A stretch of DNA of 64,000 nt. It comes from Anagrus nilaparvatae (taxonomy: Eukaryota; Arthropoda; Insecta; Hymenoptera; Mymaridae). The translations under genes were made by a program, and so were the position numbers. Shown piece after piece: positions 13,901 to 24,548 of the stretch; position 1 is the first letter of the stretch; the number at the start of each line of letters is the position of its first letter. The DNA lies in assembly GCA_022575985.1 (NCBI GenBank), contig JAKSXM010000014.1, positions 7,006,001 through 7,070,000 of the forward strand. The letters run 5' to 3'. The notes beneath the pieces are model-generated. The model saw nothing but the letters and a program-made list of their open reading frames with translations, ran no database searches and had not been told where the DNA came from.

Positions 13901-16900
13901 TATCAAGTAAGCCCAATATTTTGGTTACCAATCTTGGAAAAATTGTCATTTATTTGATAATTTTAGCTTTAGTTAGTTGAAAAATTTTGAAAAAAAAACG
14001 CTAAAAAGGAGTAGTTTGTGCTGATCTAAAGCTTTCCGCTTATTTTTTTCGAATATAAATGGGGTATACAATATGTATACCCTTCCTGTGAAAAAAACCC
14101 ATATACACTGTTAGACCCTGTCAAATACTGTATTACACTGTAAAACCTATTATAATACCTGATACACATATGGATTATTTTTATTGGGGATAAGTAATAA
14201 TTATTGTTTATTTTATTATTAACTTAAAACTTCACCCTTCTTCGCCTTGTTTACTTCTTTAAGTTTGTAATTTTTTTTTTTTTTCTTTAAGACAGTAATG
14301 ATAGACTTAAACTATTCCTCAAATCAATACGAAAACAAGTTTTGGCTTTGCCAAAATTTTAATTTACGTGCAATTTTGGTTTTCATAATTTTTATAGCCT
14401 AAGGCTACTATACTTCATTGTGTATACTAAAAAAATTACAAGTTTTTTATTTCAAAAATAATTTATCGAATTTTTCCTTGAATTAGTCAACATGAAAATA
14501 ATAAACTGTTTTAATCATTTCAATTAATTAGCATAAAATTGAAATGTAATACATATATTAACAAGCAAATAATGTACGGGTATGTGAATACAGGATATAG
14601 TAGAATCAGCAAAAGCTTTTGAAATAATTCCGAAAGGCGCAGTTGAAGAAATAGATAACAGATATTCCAAAGAAACATATACAATTTTAAAAATGTTTAT
14701 GCATCTCGCTCTTTTGCCACAAAATAAAATAAATGAAGGTTTAAACTATATTGAAAGTGGAATTACCGAGAAATTTCAAAATGATAAGAGATGGAAAAGA
14801 TTCGTTACTAACTTCAATAAAATTTGGATGGATGAAATTACACCAGAAGTTTTTAGCGTTTTTCAAATGATCGAAAGAACAAATGACTACTGGTCTAACT
14901 ATAAAATGTACATAAATAGCAAAATTACGTGCTATCCAAATACATTTAAATTACTTATTAAGTAATAAATATTATTTTCTTAAATAATATAGAAGCTGTT
15001 TTTCATGCTTCAATATGTATTATTTTTAATTAAACCTTGATAGAATTATATCATCTACTTTATTTTAAAAATGTTACACGGTTGAAGATTGAACAAGAAA
15101 TTTATTAACTACGTTTTCAATACAAAAGCTAACTTGCGTAATAATGTTCAAAAGATAAATGTGGATACATTTTTTTATTTAGTTATAAATTATAATTTAA
15201 TAGTTCGTTATATTTTTATAATAATTAACTAATGATATCGGTCATACGAACAAAGAATGTTAGCAATATTAATACTGTAATTGGTATACATTTAAATACT
15301 CACGTCTTACATAGTAAGTATCACTATCTTTTCAAGGTTATTAAAATTGAATTATCAAATCGATACTTTAGCGTTTCATTTAAAGAAAATATTCACAATA
15401 ATATTCTAGTTTATTAAATTTAACTTTATTATCCTGTGTGAACATATAAAAAATGTTATATTTCGCACATTTTGGTAGTTTGAAATATTTTGTTGTTTCC
15501 TTTGTAATTGCCTTCGGGTGTAAGCAAAATAAAGAAATAAAAAAATAAAATAAATAAGTGACTTCGCTTGTAACAGCCAACTAAGCTACGGCACCTGGGC
15601 CAAATCACCGACTTTATTTTGACATTTTCTTCAACTCGAGAAATTTTTATTAAAACCACCTTTTTTCAATTAATTTACGTTTGTAGCACCATTACACAAT
15701 TTTCAGATGAATAAAATTATTGGAAAATTGATAAAAAAATTTATCAATAATTTTCCATAAAAAGTTACTGATATTTACTATGTGAGTATTTTTAAATGTA
15801 TATACCAATTACAGTAGTAGTATTGCTAACATTCTTTCTTCATATGAACGCTATCATTGATTCATTTTTTATTTTGTTTTTAGATGAAATGAACCGTATT
15901 AATATAAACTCTAACCAACAGCTGCTAAAAAAAAAAAAAAATTTCAAAGAAAAAATTATTGTTCTCGAAGATGATAAAGTCCAAGATGCCTGGATTGGCA
16001 TAGACTCATTGCCTTGGACAGTGGAAAAATTTTTGAAACAAATGGCTGTTTACAAAAGTACTAATAAAATTTTCGAACTATCTGACTTAGGTAAAAATTT
16101 TATTTATTTTTTTATTTATTTATTTTATTTTTTATTTATTATCTATATTTATTTATTTATATTTATTTTCTATTTATATCTATTTATATTTATTTTATCT
16201 TATTTTTTTTTTAATTCTATGTGGGTCAATATTTGCGAAGCATTGAGATTGGTTCGAAAACTTGTTTATTCAACAGCTATCTGTAATTATGCAGAAATTA
16301 GTGCTTTACACTGATGATGGCTCACACTAATCTCCGCAAGAGCCGAAATAGACCGATTAATATTTTGTTTGTTCCGTTATGTGCGTAAATTTCCTATTAA
16401 AAATAATTCTTTTTAAGAATTAATTTTATAAGAAAATTTAAATAATTTTTTATTTAAAAAAAAATACTTTCCCAAATATAGAGTCTCTTAGTCCCTTTCC
16501 TCGATTTTTGGCAGCATTTTTAGAACAATTAACTGTTTTCAATTTTTCGAAATTTTCAAATTTTGTATAAAAAGAAATTTTCTATGTATTTATTTTAAAT
16601 GCTTATTTTATCGTAAAAAATTTTTCCGTGTAGGTCCCAATTAGAAATTTCTTTGTAAAAACGCATGCCTGTAAGTAAAGCATTTATGAAATAATTCTTT
16701 TACTTCATAATGAAAAAAAGGAATTAGCTTTTAGTATCATTTGACAAAAAAAAAGTAACTGTTAGTTAGCAAGAATTAAAAAGGCCTTATATTTTGAAAA
16801 ATGGGCATAAATAAAAATAAAGCTTATATAAAGAGGTTTGTCCGTTGAAAAAAATTATGAGAGAATGTAACCAAACCTGAATAATATTAAAGTTTAAAAA

Positions 16901-19013
16901 TTTTTAGGCTAAACTAAACTTTTTTTTACCTTTGTCGTCGACTTAATTAATTTTTAATGAATAAAATACAAGTGGTATTTTAAAATTGTTTTTATGGGAG
17001 AATTGGCTTAGGCTTCAAAAAAAGTAGGGTGATGATAACACAGAGTGATGAAAGTTAATAAATCTGATAAACAATTACTTAGAGATAACATTCCCAATTA
17101 ATTTTTATTTTCATACATTTAATAAAAAAACATAAAAAACACGTGAAATAACCAAAAAGTTCATTATTTTAGTTACGTTTTTGTATATTTCCTAATACTA
17201 TGAGAAACTTGTTTGCAATAATGAATTCGACCATCGACAAAAAAAATTGGTTCCCAAAATTGCATCTTATATAACATGTGTAAATACTACCACTGAACAC
17301 CTACGAACCTAACAGTGATGCTTTTGGGATTTTTTAAATTGTAGGAATCGTATTTAATTTTTGTTTTTACTCTAATTCTAATATGCAAAATTTATACAAA
17401 AAAATATTTTTATTTAAATTATAAAATTTATAGTGGATAATAACGCTGTAATTGAAGAAATCACAAATAGTAGACAACCCATAAAAAATACAAATAATCT
17501 TGATAGCGATGATGAAGATCCAGAACATGATTTTAATAAGCATTGCTATAATACTGTACAAGAGCATGTGACAGACAATCTCAAACAATTAAAAGAATTA
17601 CTCTTCAAAGATGTCGTAGAGGCACCTAAATCAAATACTAACAATAACGCAACGAATGTTGGCCAAGGCTCAGAATACGACTATGATAATTCATTATTTC
17701 CTTCTCAAGAGACAGGTAAAACTTGTATACCATACAATATTTATGCAAAAGACAAATTCAAATTAAAATATTTTCTTAAATAATTAATGCCAAATGTATA
17801 TCTCTCTGTTTAATTGAGCGTATAATAAAATAAAAAAGAAAGTATTTTAATTATTATCGTAAAATATCGTACAGGGATTAAGACGTTTAGTGAAAAAAAA
17901 ACCACGATCGGATCCTGTGTGCAACTATCTTATATATGCCCATTTTTATATTCATTTTTCATGGAGCTTTTACAACTGGCGTGGACACATATTGGCCATG
18001 TTGCACTAAAAGTCTTAATAAGTTGTCAGTATAACGTTATAAAAAGAAATTAAGTCTAATGTTTTTATATTAACTTCAGCATTCAGTAAATTTAAAATTT
18101 TTTGTTTTATCTTTTTGGAAAAAACAAATTAATTAATGAACTATTTTTGAGGTAGTAAAAAAAAAGAAAACAAAGAAAACTCGGCTTCGCCTCGGAAGGT
18201 AATTTACGTGCGGTTTGGGCCATTCTTTACTTTTCTGGACTCGAGCCGTAAATATACTATTACGAAAGATATTTGATGCATGCATTTGAATATTATATAC
18301 TAACATACAAAACTTGATTATTTGCATATAAATGAAATAAAATTCTTCTGTTAATTAAAAAATTTTAAGTTGTAATGATGTGTTTATACTTCTTTTGCAG
18401 AGGATTGCGAAGAAGAAATTTCCAACAATGATACTCCAAGTAAATATTTGTCTGGTGCAAAAAATGATTATAACTTAAACAAGAGCCTTTCGGTCAAAGA
18501 TATTAAAGTTTGTCAAAAAGATGAAGAACATTTATCAATGGATAATCTAAAAAATAAAGTAATAAACAAATATTTTTTGTCCTCCCGGGCGTAAAACTCG
18601 TGCGTAAAGATTTTACTGCACTCGTTCAACGCCTATGAGGGCAAAAAATATCGTAAGCACCATGGGCGAAATACTTTAGACAATAGCGTGTACACATACC
18701 ACTCGTGCCCGGTTTGGCCGAGCACTTGTGCTAGTGCTCATGCTAGTGCCACAACTTTTACGCTCTTGATACTTAATATACTATAATAATTTTTTAACTT
18801 ATCAAACTATAATATATAAAAAAAAATTTCATTAATTTTAGAAAAATATGAGACAGAAGCAAAATTTAGAAGAAAGCCCACAGTCACCGAAGCCCAGAGG
18901 CACCGAAGACTAAAGTGCCAAAACTACAAAATTATACAACAAAATGTGTTGTTGAAAATAAAATATCATCTCGTGGTAGGATAATTAAACCTGTAAAAAT
19001 TTTAGATATTTAA
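4870..19013 (+). CDS. Gene B: FLYWCH-like zinc finger plus degenerate MULE-transposase-like protein (multi-exon)
   Basis: Nine exons were pieced together: 4870-4997, 10063-10257, 10728-11073, 11803-12000, 14594-14961/14965, 15884-16090, 17434-17715, 18401-18558, 18842-18913. Phases agree at every junction except exon 5 to 6. The first two exons give a FLYWCH-like region (W-S-C ... T-H-Y-C ... N-H) in which the usual second Cys is Phe/Tyr. Exons 3-5 match the MULE transposase layout: a D near F-I-D-I-S-C, a Y/W-rich middle, T-A-Y-Y where the family has T-D-F/Y-E, then F-H-Y-G, L-A-L-L-P, and R-T-N-D-Y-W-S-N-Y. The second catalytic Asp is thus replaced by Ala, so DNA cleavage activity is unlikely. 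Exons 6-9 are Lys-, Asn- and acidic-rich. It may be a domesticated transposase or a decaying one; open exons with matching splice sites favour a gene that was maintained for some time. Confidence 0.62.
6581..6650. repeat. 13-bp tandem repeat (CATGACGATTTTA)n
   Basis: About five head-to-tail copies of CATGACGATTTTA, the last one with an extra A. Flanked at 6399 and 6679 by direct copies of GATGACAAGAAAGAAGTAAA-type sequence. Confidence 0.85.
6980..7260. mobile_element. MITE with ~65-bp terminal inverted repeats and TTA target duplication (Harbinger/Tourist-like)
   Basis: The left end CAGACCTGCCACACTG and the right end (inverted) CAGACCTGCCACACTG are the tips of inverted repeats that continue for about 65 bp through AATAAAATGAAAATAAAA to TCAGTGGA. 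TTA flanks both sides (6977-6979 and 7261-7263). A 3-bp TTA duplication is typical of PIF/Harbinger MITEs. The 281-bp element has no coding capacity. Confidence 0.75.
7631..8779. repeat. 1.15 kb near-perfect palindrome (foldback element)
   Basis: The whole interval folds back on itself around about 8205. Arms start at ATATGAGCAATTATTTTAAA (7631) and its inverse (ending 8779) and match with few mismatches across more than 500 bp each, including CCAGGGAAAAACCACTCCAG (7915) and its inverse (8490). The centre has only about 20 unpaired bases. No ORF of note. This is a foldback/MITE-like element or the product of an inverted duplication. Confidence 0.8.
10063..10257 (+). CDS. Gene B exon 2
   Basis: Acceptor TTTTTTTACAG ends at 10062. 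The frame joins exon 1 in phase 2 to give V-M-W-S-C-I-R-Y, followed by G-S-F-E-I-G-P-K and T-H-Y-C-D-V-K-N-H, then a long Lys run. It ends in phase 2 at a GTAAAT donor (10258); without splicing, TAA follows at once. Confidence 0.68.
10728..11073 (+). CDS. Gene B exon 3 (start of MULE-like core)
   Basis: Acceptor TTGTATAG ends at 10727; phase 2 is continued. About 115 codons, with Y-G-G-I-K-E-K-F-I-S-I-P and F-I-D-I-S-C-D-V-H-P at the place where MULE transposases have their first catalytic Asp. Ends in phase 0 at GTTTGA (11074), a weak donor, with TGA in frame directly behind it. Confidence 0.66.
11803..12000 (+). CDS. Gene B exon 4 (MULE-like core)
   Basis: Acceptor TTTACATAG precedes 11803. 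Exactly 66 codons in phase 0, ending F-H-Y-G-K before a strong GTAAGT donor. It contains L-W-T-H-Y-K-K-I and L-A-V-T-A-Y-Y-P-P-L-H-D-S-L, aligned by eye with the family pattern T-D-F-E...A-x-x-x-x-F, so the catalytic Asp is Ala here. Confidence 0.68.
12311..12424. repeat. Short hairpin element (AAGCTTAATTTTGGGTAAGC arms)
   Basis: AAGCTTAATTTTGGGTAAGC at 12319 recurs inverted at about 12397-12416, with outer ends CACGTAAAAATA and TCTTTTTATGTG also nearly complementary. A ~110-bp foldback. Confidence 0.65.
12453..14192. mobile_element. 1.74 kb foldback element, non-coding, with a nested repeat
   Basis: The ends CCCCAATAAAAAGAATCC (12453) and its inverse near 14192 are followed inside by further inverted matches: ATATGTGTATCAG, and TAAATGACATTTTTTCAAG (12850) against 13935-13960 with AGCCCAATATT beside it. 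Left and right arms are unequal because a dispersed repeat (13385-13772) sits near the middle. No transposase is visible. No target duplication could be assigned with confidence. Confidence 0.65.
13385..13772 (+). repeat. GTTTGTGTAAACACAACC family, copy 1
   Basis: Starts AACTTATAACCGGTTTGTG, continues ACAACCTAAGTGCATG, has several AAACC-x-AATTATTCTAAGTCC units and TTGACCCCCCC runs, and ends ATGTTCCATGT. Copies lie at 32368-32844 (+), 57305-57440 (+, truncated) and 60301-60600 (-). Ends and internal repeats suggest a non-autonomous element of about 0.3-0.5 kb. Confidence 0.7.
14594..14965 (+). CDS. Gene B exon 5 (MULE-like C-terminal part)
   Basis: Acceptor AATACAG ends at 14593; phase 0. It encodes D-I-V-E-S-A-K-A-F, M-F-M-H-L-A-L-L-P-Q-N-K-I, W-M-D-E-I-T-P-E-V-F-S-V and R-T-N-D-Y-W-S-N-Y, a typical MULE C-terminal run. 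It ends either at TAA (14963-14965) or at a GTAATA donor at 14962; the donor phase (2) does not fit exon 6 (needs phase 1). Confidence 0.68.
   Translation, partial: DIVESAKAFEIIPKGAVEEIDNRYSKETYTILKMFMHLALLPQNKINEGLNYIESGITEKFQNDKRWKRFVTNFNKIWMDEITPEVFSVFQMIERTNDYWSNYKMYINSKITCYPNTFKLLIK
15450..15610 (-). repeat. Possible tRNA-derived SINE remnant
   Basis: On the minus strand, GGTGCCGTAGCTTAGTTGGC contains TAGCTTAGTTGG, a full match to a Pol III A-box, followed by an AT-rich body. No clear B-box was found. It could also be a decayed tRNA copy or chance. Confidence 0.25.
15884..16090 (+). CDS. Gene B exon 6
   Basis: Acceptor TTTGTTTTTAG ends at 15883. Only phase 1 is open. It encodes D-E-M-N-R-I-N-I, a Lys run from 15 A residues, then V-Q-D-A-W-I-G-I and W-T-V-E-K-F-L-K-Q-M. 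The last part fits the tail of FLYWCH/MULE proteins. It ends in phase 1 at GTAAAA. Confidence 0.58.
17434..17715 (+). CDS. Gene B exon 7
   Basis: Acceptor TTTATAG ends at 17433; phase 1 joins exon 6 to give Val then D-N-N-A-V-I-E-E-I. About 94 codons rich in Asp, Glu, Asn, Ser (D-S-D-D-E-D-P-E), a probably disordered acidic tail. Ends in phase 1 at GTAAAA. Confidence 0.58.
18180..18260. repeat. Dispersed repeat, TCGGCTTTGCCTCGG family, copy 2
   Basis: CTCGGCTTCGCCTCGG, AATTTACGTGCGGTTTGGG and TTCTTTACTTTTCTGG match 2936-3010 closely. Confidence 0.5.
18401..18558 (+). CDS. Gene B exon 8
   Basis: Acceptor CTTCTTTTGCAG ends at 18400; phase 1 gives E-D-C-E-E-E-I-S-N-N-D. It runs 52 codons and ends in phase 0 at GTAATA (18559). 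If not spliced, it stops at TAA about 14 codons later. Confidence 0.55.
18842..19013 (+). CDS. Gene B exon 9 and 3' end (frame uncertain)
   Basis: Acceptor TTAATTTTAG ends at 18841. The phase-0 frame gives K-N-M-R-Q-K-Q-N-L-E-E-S-P-Q-S-P and stops at 18911-18913. A second frame, one base ahead, is open from the CACCGAAG duplication to TAA at 19011-19013 and ends S-S-R-G-R-I-I-K-P-V-K-I-L-D-I, which looks like a real C-terminus. A small frameshift or another acceptor is therefore possible. AATAAA follows at about 19021. Confidence 0.4.
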
Positions 19014-21969
19014 TTATTTAAAATAAAACTCATCAAAATATGAGGCCTAAAAAAGATTTTTAAAGTTGGTTAGGGTTGTATATTAGCAAAACAATTGTGA
19101 GTTTTGTAGTTTTAAATTAAGATGTAATTTTTAAAATATAAGAAATTATAATTAAATATTAAATGATCCAATTTTATTTAGTAAGGAAGCAAGATTTGCA
19201 TTTAAAAATTTAAAAAATAAGAAATAAGGAATTACCTCCAAACTTGATAAAAGTAATAAATTTATTATAAAAAAAATATTTAAATTAAAAATTAAGAGGT
19301 AAAGTTGCTGCTTAGGTATATATTATTACCTACAAAATTGAGAATTTTTAAATTAAAATATATATTTTATAAAATATAAGAGCATATAATTGAATATTTA
19401 ATAATTCAATTCTTTTAATAAGAAAACAAGATTAGCTTTAAAAAAATTAAAAATAAGAAAAAATTATTTTAAATTTAATAAAAATAATAAAATGGATCAT
19501 GTGAATTAAAATTGTTATAAAGAATTTTCTTTTAAAGTAATCATTTAAAAATAGTACAGGTTCCATTATATGTGCAAGCCAATTATTTATAATAATATTT
19601 CATTTATAATGTTAATTTTTAATTTTACTTGTTGAGTTAATTAAAAAATAGTAAGAGTATAATTTTAGATTTTAAAGCAATACTATTTTTTTTTTTTGAG
19701 TTCGCAAAATTTTATTATTCATAATTTACTTGGTTTGAAGGTACTGAATTAAAAAATGTAAGTATTGAATGAATATAAAGAAAAATTTTAATATACCAGA
19801 TGCTAAAAAAAATTTAAAAATACCAGATACTAAAAATAAACTTGCATGTAATAAAATTTTTTTTTTTTGAAGTTTGATGCTTGAAGCAAATGTATTTTTC
19901 ATTTAATTTTATAATTTTAATATTAATTTTAAAATATTAAAATACTAAAATATTATATTATCTTTAATATTATATATTACATTTTTATTAAATAATTTTG
20001 TAACTAAAAGTTTTAAAAAAGAAAAAAGTACTATAAAAAATTTTGAATGCACTAAGCATATGATAAAACAAGTATTAATGTTAGCCATGAAGTATAAAAT
20101 ATGTTTAGAGCAATAAAGAAATATATTTCACAACGATTTACAATTTAGCTTATCCTATGAAAAAGTGAATTATTAAACTAAACTTAACTACAATATTTTT
20201 AATTGTAATGCATTAGTAAAAAAAAATGCATTTTGTCATTTATAGATTCAACAAAAAACATTGCTTTTTAGTAACTTTAAGTTTATGATAAATATTTTTT
20301 TTAAATATTGTTAAAAGTTACTTACATGAGTTTTTCCAATAAAAAAGATAAAACAAATGTCTCACACTTATTGTTAAACCTTACCTTTTCTAAGTCGCAA
20401 AAATTATAACCAAAAGACAATTAATTTTTTTTTCAAAATATAGTAAAAATAATTATGAACTAAAATATTGCAATTATGTACTTACCTAATATTCTAACGT
20501 ATCTTATTATTCGATAAATTGATATAAATATATCATAATTTTTAAGTTCTTGTTATATACATAGTTTATTATATGTATAATTTTATAAGTCGCTAATTAA
20601 CTTTAAAAAACTCATTTCCGAAATAAAGACAACATTGATATTTATTTGAATTATATTTATATTTGAAAATCGCGCGCTTATTCTTATTTATTTCTGTATA
20701 GTTGGCGGAATTTAATAATATACGTTTCAAAAATTTTAAAAGGAAGGGAGATAAGGGCGTGGCTGTCGTCTGGCAGGAAGCTCTCTGATTGGCTGGCTGT
20801 ACCCGCATTTAACAGAATTACTATGATTCAAATCTCTTCTAAATTCGCGACAATTATTAAACTTCAATAATCCAATTTTTACTTAACTTTTAAACATTAA
20901 TATTATTTAATTTCAAATAAACTGTATAATGGACGACGACTAGTGATTTAGAATTAATAAAATTAATCGATTAAAATAGCGACCTATTAAACAGGTAGCT
21001 AGTCGTCGAATGTCATTTTAGTCGCGTGCCATCAATTGTCTTCCGGCTTCTTCTTTCTCCCGACTTTCTTCTAAATCTTGACTTGGTCAGGATTCTATTG
21101 ATGTGTGCGTGTGTGGCGTGATTTATCTATATTGTATTAAAATTTTATAAGTATAAAATGATATTTTTAATATAAATTCTTGGCGGCTCGTTACATTTAT
21201 TTTAAATTTTATTTTTGATTTTTCTGCGTTTGTAACCACTTTACAAAAAATGTTCGAGAAAAAAGTAATTATAATGAAATGATTATTTTCTTATGCGACA
21301 ATATCACACTAAAGCAAAAAAAAAAAGAATTGGATTTTATTTTCGAGAAAAATGAATTTCGTTTGAAAAAATCAAACGAAAGTACACTACAGTATAACCA
21401 ACCACTATACATGAAAAATTTGAGGAAAAATTAAAGCGTTCCACAAAAGAATAGGCACTATAAACTTGTTTTGTTTTGTCGGGCGTGTATCTACTTGCGT
21501 TTGCTAATAAAATATTGTTTTTATTATTTTTGTTACAAAACTATCATTTACCTTGGTTTAACTATTATTTCACGTACATTATTCAAATTCGATTCAAATA
21601 ATTTTTTTCAGTTTTTTAATTTCAAAAGAAAAAGTTAATTATTTAATATATTTTTTTAAAGAGAAAAGTAAGAAATGAAAGGTAAGAAGTCTTTAATTAT
21701 CTAAATATTCGATAAATTTTGCAAAGAATTAAATTCAAAATTTATTTTTTAAAACAGTAAAAAATACATTGAAAATTTTTTAATATTAATAATTCATGAT
21801 TTTCTTGCAAAAGTGTGAAATAATTTTAGCAGAATCTGTGAGCTTTCAGAAAAATTTCATTGCTTATTAATTGTAAGATCTTGGAACAAGTAAGTAATTT
21901 TTATTTCTTTATCAGTTTTCAATATTTTTTTTTTAATTTTAGAAAATTTCTATTTTATTGATAAACAAC
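19014..21969. other. Gene-free AT-rich stretch with a possible promoter at its right end
   Basis: 19.0-20.6 kb shows no structure. At 20590-21110 the base composition rises, with GGGCGTGGC (about 20757), GATTGGCT (CCAAT-type) and an inverted pair GACGACTAG / CTAGTCGTC. A donor-like AAGTAAGT (about 21890) and an acceptor TTTTAATTTTAG (21943) precede the ATG at 21970. This may be the old promoter and 5' untranslated exon of the broken gene that follows. Confidence 0.3.
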
Positions 21970-22250
21970 ATGGCTGATGTAATTTGTTTTATTTGCAATC
22001 AAATTCTTGGTGACAATTCTGTAAAAGTTGGAGAAGCCTAAAAAAAAACACGATATCCATCAACAAGGTAAGAAAAGATGGTAAACATAAATCAATTAAT
22101 AATTTTAATAATCCTCAAGCTTATGTCAATTGTAAAAAAAACTTATACATGTTTAAATCATGCAGCAACTTATATTAATTAAAAAATTAAAATTGAACAT
22201 GAAACCGATTCAGATTTTTGTATTCAAGATCGTTGGTTTATATGTAGAGT

Positions 22251-22264
22251 AAATGCTTTTGATG
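22251..22264 (+). repeat. Target-site duplication, 5' side of R1-like copy 1
   Basis: AAATGCTTTTGATG, repeated exactly at 24852-24865 after the poly(A) tail. Joining the two restores the reading frame of the host pseudogene (V-N-A-F-D then E-L-I-A). Confidence 0.92.
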
Positions 22265-22265
22265 G

Positions 22266-24548
22266 GGTCCCAAGGGGTCCAAGCTCCCTGCTTGGCATGG
22301 AGGGGCCACAAGTCCCCATGAGGCTGAAATCTTAGTTAAGAAAGTAACGTCTCTATTATGCGGGGCTTGTGATGCCTCGATGCCTCGCCGCAGGCCCTGG
22401 AAAGGGAGAAAGCCAGTGTACTGGTGGACTCCCGAAATAGCTGAGCTCCGGAAGGAATGCCACAGGACACGACGAAAGGCGCAAAGAGCGCGGGACAGAC
22501 CTGAGGCTGCCGTGCTTTCTCAGGAACACAAGGACGCCAAACACCGGCTGGCCAAGGCCATCCGTCAAAGCAAGGCCCGATGTCTGTGTTCATTACGCGA
22601 TGATGTAAACAAGGACCCCTGGGGCCTAGGTTACAAAGTCGTAATGGGCAAGTTAAACCGGGGGTCCGACAACATGATGGACGCGGCGTCGACTGAACGG
22701 ATCGTCGGTGCTCTCTTCCCTGAAAGGCCCATCCGGGAAAACCCGGTTGAGGTGATACCCAGGGAGGAAGTGCCGCTGTTCAGCGAAGGCGAGATGGTCA
22801 AGGCCATAAAGGCCATGAAAAATGGTAAGGCGCCGGGGCCGGACGGGATACCAGCGGAAGTGCTCAAAAGAGCGGTTAAAGTAATCCCTGGTATCCTGTT
22901 AAACATGTTCAATGCGTGTTTGGTGGCTGGAGTGTTCCCAAAGCAGTGGAAGGTGGCACGTCTCGTGCTCTTGAACAAGGGCAAGGGAGGAGCCCCGGAC
23001 TCTCCATCATCTTACAGACCTTTGTGTATGTTAAATACCATTGGTAAGGTGATGGAGAGTATGCTCCGGGCAAGGCTCAGAAGGGCAATCGAGGAGGGCG
23101 GTGGTCTCTCCGAGGAGCAGCATGGCTTTCGTGAAGGGCATTCTACGATAGACGCCATCCGGCGTGTCGTGGATACCGTAAAGGCTGAGAGGGAAAAGCG
23201 GCCTGCAATTCGCAAGGACGTCCTTCTGGTAACGCTGGACGTCAAAAACGCTTTCAACTCGGCCAGGTGGGATGACATGATCCGGTCTCTCGAGTACGAT
23301 TTCCAGATACCCAGCTATCTGGGTAACGTACTAAAGGATTACCTGCGGGACCGGAGACTGCTCTACGACACGCTCGATGGAAGGCGTGAAAGGGTTTTGA
23401 GTGCAGGCATCGCGCAGGGCTTGGTTCTTGGACCGGACCTGTGGAATGCCTTTTACGATGGCTTGTTGCGCGTCCACCTCCCGGAAGGAGTTTCCCTGAT
23501 CGGGTACGCCGACGACGTGGCCCTGACCATAACTGGCAGGGACATGGAAGTGACCCAGGAGAGGTTGAATCTAGTCATGAGACGGATCAACCTCTGGATG
23601 GGCGATCACGGGCTCCAGCTTGCGATCCCAAAAACGGAGATTGTACTGCTGACCCGTCGAAGGGTTCCCACCGACTTCGATGTAATTATCGACGACGGCG
23701 GAAACCCTCACACGATCCGAACCAGAACATCGGTGAAATACCTGGGAGTTCAGCTTGATAACAAGCTGACCTTCTGGGAGCAATTTCAGAGGTCGTGTGA
23801 AAAGGCAGCGTCGGTCGCATCCTCCCTGTCAAGGCTCATGGCCAACATTAGGGGACCCAAACCAGGGAAGCGAAGGCTCCTGATGTCAGTCGTCAACTCT
23901 GTCCTGCTTTACGGATCAGAAGTCTGGGCGAAGACCACAGAAATTGCCAAGTACAGACATAAGATATCGTCTGTACAGAGGCAAGCGGCAGTGAGGATCG
24001 CCTGCGCGTACCATACGGTATCGCTCGAGGCGATCCAGGTTGTTGCTTCGGTGATACCCATCGACCTGCTAGCGTTGGAGCGGAAATTCATCTACGAGAG
24101 CGTAGATGAGCGCGAAGTGGCTTCCACTCGCGCCCGCTTCAACTCTATGAAAGCATGGAATAAACGATGGAAAAAGAACCAAGAGAAGAATGCTCTATGG
24201 ACGCGCAGACTGATCTCAAACCTGCAGGCATGGATGGGACGACAGCATGGGGAGGTGGATTTCCACCTTACCCAGTTCTTAACCGGACACGGGTATTTCC
24301 GTGTCATGTTGAGGCATTGGCATAAGGTGGCAACAGAGGAGTGCTTGCACTGCCCAGGCGAGTAGGATACAGTAGAGCACACATTCTTCGAATGTGTTCA
24401 CTACTCGGGGGGGCGCCCGCCCTTCCCGATTTGGAGGCCGGAGACGGTGGTCCCGGAAATGCTACGGAGTTCCGAAAACTGGAACAAAGTAGCAGAGTAC
24501 GTAAGGGCCACCTTGTTGAAGAAAAAGGAGGAGGGCTTTCTATCGTAG
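22266..24548 (+). pseudogene. ORF2 remnant: reverse transcriptase of R1-like LINE
   Basis: The frame is open from the left junction (no start codon of its own until 22380) and encodes: a basic linker (K-P-V-Y-W-W-T-P-E-I); RT motifs K-A-P-G-P-D-G-I-P, S-Y-R-P-L-C-M-L-N, L-D-V-K-N-A-F-N-S, G-I-A-Q-G-L-V-L-G-P (family usual G-V-P-Q-G-S) and the catalytic Y-A-D-D at about residue 378 from 22380; and C-L-H-C of the C-terminal CCHC. A premature TAG at 24363-24365 cuts the zinc knuckle; copy 2 has Val-Asp there. The same frame continues to TAG at 24546-24548 and supplies the H-T-F-F-E-C half of the knuckle. About 760 codons of a full ORF2 of roughly 1,000. Confidence 0.9.

Noticed and set aside
15456..15659. 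Overlapping minus-strand frames of 66-67 codons
   Set aside because: No homology pattern, hydrophobic AT-driven composition; better explained by a possible SINE remnant.
22336..23278. Several minus-strand frames over the R1-like element
   Set aside because: Antisense shadows of ORF2; no motif of their own.
22380..24365. Calling the 661-codon frame a complete gene
   Set aside because: Coding continues upstream without a start to the target-site duplication and downstream past a premature TAG; it is a truncated element.
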